Assembly: GCF_001522545.3 (NCBI RefSeq)
Contig: NC_031770.1
Span: 10,584,372 to 10,648,371, forward strand
Length of the DNA stretch: 64,000 bases
Reading direction: 5' to 3'
From: Parus major
Lineage: Eukaryota > Chordata > Aves > Passeriformes > Paridae
Shown here: positions 61,405 to 64,000 of the stretch, piece after piece
Numbering within the stretch: position 1 is the first letter of the stretch
How the letters are laid out: every line of letters starts with the position of its first letter
The notes under the pieces: generated by a model
The model's input: the letters and a program-made list of their open reading frames with translations, nothing else
What the model was told of the DNA's origin: nothing
Database searches by the model: none
Program-made: the position numbers and the translations under genes

Positions 61405-61640
61405 AGGTTGCAGAATTTTATTGCAAGGCTCCCTTCTTCCTTCTGTCAACTCTGAAAAATCATGGAGAGCAAAAAAAGTGCTCAATAAGTGGAGAAAAGC
61501 CAATGTTACTTCCATCTTCAAACAGAGCAAGAAGGAGGACATAGGAGATTACTGGCCAGTCAGCCTCACCTCCATCCTTGGGAAGGTGATGGGACAGATC
61601 ATTCTGGATGTCACCAAGCGTGGTTTTGAAACTCTCTGTT
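61405..61640 (+). mobile_element. CR1 LINE ORF2 internal fragment (reverse-transcriptase N-terminal block)
   Basis: The plus-strand frame 61421-61660 reads SWRAKKVLNKWRKANVTSIF then KQSKKEDIGDYWPVSLTSIL and GKVMGQIILD. This corresponds to the CR1 RT block normally written as WRKANVTPVFKKGKKEDPGNYRPVSLTS-type sequence. The frame is still open for 79 codons, although flanking CR1 sequence is absent on both sides and the 3' tail is missing. It is an internal remnant with conservative but clear divergence. It is in the opposite orientation to the large CR1 at 55777-57400, so it is not part of that copy. Confidence 0.9.
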
Positions 61641-63610
61641 TCACCTTCATTGGGAGTTAGGCTGCCCTACCAAGCAGAACTTCCTCCTGTGAAAAAGCAG
61701 ATCACCAAAGCTTGAGAAGCGGTATGGTTGTGTTTATCTGGACTAAAGCAAATAAAGAGATTAGAAAACAATCCTAGCTTTTTCTCTCTTTTCCCATTGT
61801 ACTCCTTCATCATCCCAGCATCTGGAGCACACTTGAACTCTTGAAGCCCTTCAGATTGCTCCATTGCTCTCACATTTCACTGTCACTCTTAGAAGTGATC
61901 TTGGTAGTGGGTCTTTGGTATAAATGGCATTTAAGGGTCCATTTGAAGTGGTGGACCTCAGGATTTCACTCTAAAGCAGCAGAGGCAGGATGGCCCATGC
62001 CAACCTAGACTCTAAATTCTCGGTGTGAATATTAAATCAACTATAGGAGGGGCAAAGTCCAAGGTATCAGGGACATGTCTCAGGCAGGGCCAGGCTCTTT
62101 GCTGGCATGAACAATACTGCAGCCTTTCAATCCTGCACTCCATTACTGTGCACAAAAGCCAGCCTGAGCTCCCTTCTGCATTCTGCTAGAAAAGCAGCTC
62201 AGAGTCACTGCAAAATTGAAACTGTGCAACTACAAAGCTAGGAAATTAATATCTAGAATATCCCTTTAGGCTACTGGGTGCCTTTGCTTAGCACTGCAGT
62301 AAATGCAGGGGAAAAAAGAGAGGGTGAAACTCACTTCACTTACTTGAGAAAGTTCTGAGTAATTTATTTAGTTGAGCGTAGCGTTTTGATGAATAATGTG
62401 CCTGTCTTGGTGAGAGAAGCACAATCACATACTGTGAGGGGAAGCCATGGAGCAGGATTCAATCAGTACACAGGATGCCAGCAGGGAAATTAACTACAAA
62501 GAATGGATTTTTTTTGGCGACCCCAGTAAATCTGCCTGTACCTTTCAGTCTGTAACCACCTCTGGGTACCCAGCCCAAGAGCACGATGTGCCAGTAAACA
62601 GGGAACAGTGGCAGCCTAGAGGTAAATATTGCCCAGTTCAGGAGGATGCTGGGCATGCAGGTCCTGCCAGCCGTGTCCTCATGCCAGGAGCAGCTCCCCA
62701 TCCCAGCTGCAGCCAGGGAAGTTTGTGAGATGCACCTGCTCAAGGGGAGAGCTCAGACTGGGCCCATCTGATGGGAATATTTACAGAACAAAGTAATTGG
62801 CTGCTAATCAACAGCACAGACAAGAGAGATGTGTCTACATTTTACACCTTCATTCCCCTCTGTGCAAGCCAGGAGCTCTCCAGGTTGCAGGTTCACTGCA
62901 GGGCATGAGACCAATTGTTCCTTATTCAGCCTGAACCAGGGCACAGCCTGGGATCAAGCAAATGCTTCTGTCACCTCACCCCAGCCATCCAAAGGAGCTG
63001 AGCCTTCCCCACATAGCCACAACAGGCACACAAAGGGTTTTTCATGTCGTGCCCAGTGATGAGCATTTCTCAAGAGCAGCCTGCAATGCTCTGAACTCTC
63101 CTCTGACTGACCAGTGGCAGAAGCTCTATCAAAGGCATGGCTGGAGCACATGGAGCCCCACAGAAGGAGTGGGGGAGGCATTTGGGGGCTTTTTCTCCTC
63201 AGAGTCGTATCTAGATTTACAACCAGACCTGCCAGACAATCCAGTTGATCACTACCTGACAAGTGTCAGCGGTTCTTGTCTGTGACCATTATCCCTTTAA
63301 TATAAAACTGCAGGGAGATTAAATAACCTGAAAATGCAGCCAGGCTTTGCTAGGTCTTGGAACAGCCCTTATGATGTCCTGGCCAGCTCTGCTTTATTCC
63401 ATTTCCTCCACTGGCAGACAGCACAGCTCATTGTGCATGCAAGCGTGTTCAAAAGTGTGACATAAATGAAATGCACTCATCTTGATGGAAAATATAAGAG
63501 CCCAGATGTGTCAGGGCCTTCAGTTGTTTTACAAGGTCCGAAGCAGAGGGAGGAGGTGCCAGTCAAAACCTTTGGTTTCTTCTGTCTCTGTCTCTCTCAT
63601 TTTCTCTCTT
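61641..63610. other. non-coding stretch, no gene seen
   Basis: No recognised repeat. Repeat-free A+T-moderate sequence at about 62330-62420 and 62760-62830 (AGTAATTGGCTGCTAATCAA) carries homeodomain-like cores. Open frames up to 107 codons have no domain. A C/T-rich run at 63575-63614 precedes a possible splice acceptor. Confidence 0.45.
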
Positions 63611-64000
63611 TTTTAGAGGTTTCTCGGGAAATGAGGTAAGGGAAACACTGAAATTCCCCCTTGGATCAGCTCAAAGCCTGCAAAACCCCAGAGATCCTCC
63701 TGCTGACAGTTTCTCCTCCCCCAGATGCTTCTCTTCTGAAGCCTACCCTGCAGAACTGTGCTCTGGCTCTGCTCTGCTTGCCTGGCACAAACCCTGCAGC
63801 CCCCGGGTGCCTCAGCACTGGCACAGGGTCATCCAACAGGACTCCAGACCCAGACCCTGGCTTTCTGAGGAATAATCTGGCACGTGTCAGCGTACGCTCA
63901 GCTGATCTGCTCCCTGCGCACAACCTCACAGACCTACACTGGATTCCCATGGCCTGCCAAACACCCGCAGGGATGGGTGAAGGTCACCTGCCAACAGGTC
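63611..64000. other. end of window; possible isolated splice-site pair, otherwise no gene seen
   Basis: A pyrimidine tract ending in TTTTTTAG (AG at 63615-63616) and a strong donor-like GAG|GTAAGG (cut after 63635) bracket 19 nt. The rest is G+C-moderate sequence with a 94-codon minus-strand frame (63666-63950) of no recognisable domain. Confidence 0.35.

Overview
This window looks like non-coding vertebrate nuclear DNA from a bird, most likely a passerine. Three things point that way. (1) Several CR1 LINE fragments are present; CR1 is the dominant avian retrotransposon. (2) There is a tRNA-Ile-headed SINE with a CR1-like tail, the architecture known from zebra finch as TguSINE1. (3) There are at least four solo or truncated LTRs of endogenous retroviruses that resemble families common in songbird assemblies. 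No bacterial-style gene layout, rRNA, CRISPR array or operon is visible. I found no open reading frame I would defend as a host protein-coding exon. The longest ones (for example 220 codons at 37868-38530 on the minus strand) have low-complexity, random-looking composition. The window is best read as intergenic or long-intron DNA.

Layout. Positions 1-23 kb are mostly single-copy-looking A+T-moderate DNA. They hold a G+C-richer, CTG/CAG-rich block (about 1085-1880), a homeodomain-motif-rich stretch that could be a conserved enhancer (about 1885-2260), simple repeats at 3126, 8676 and 14989, and a perfect 11-bp hairpin at 16516. Between 23 and 28 kb lie three CR1 loci: a minus-strand 3' end at 23189-23465, a head-to-head minus/plus pair at 25715-26100 that reads like one insertion with an inverted 5' part, and a decayed minus-strand piece near 27295. 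From 28 to 40 kb only simple repeats and candidate conserved elements are seen.

Between 40 and 53 kb there is a cluster of LTRs: two related plus-strand copies (40281-40863 and 41306-41820), another family at about 48755-49275 (+), and a fourth at about 51688-52221 (-). A CR1 ORF2 scrap at 47548-47682 (+) lies between them. Between 54 and 58 kb come the tRNA-Ile SINE (54488-54620, -), a (TTTTA)n pentanucleotide array interrupted by a 98-base assembly gap (54976-55245), and the largest element of the window. That element is a 1.6-kb 5'-truncated CR1 on the minus strand (55777-57400) carrying a dead reverse transcriptase. A plus-strand CR1 reverse-transcriptase fragment lies at 61405-61640.

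The visible history is serial retrotransposition into a gene-poor region. All transposable elements seen are truncated or mutated and none can encode a working protein. Element names are given at superfamily level unless the architecture is diagnostic. All repeat identifications rest on recognition of sequence and translated motifs, not on a database search. No new biological system was found; the most informative items are the structural oddities of the retroelements and a few candidate regulatory stretches.
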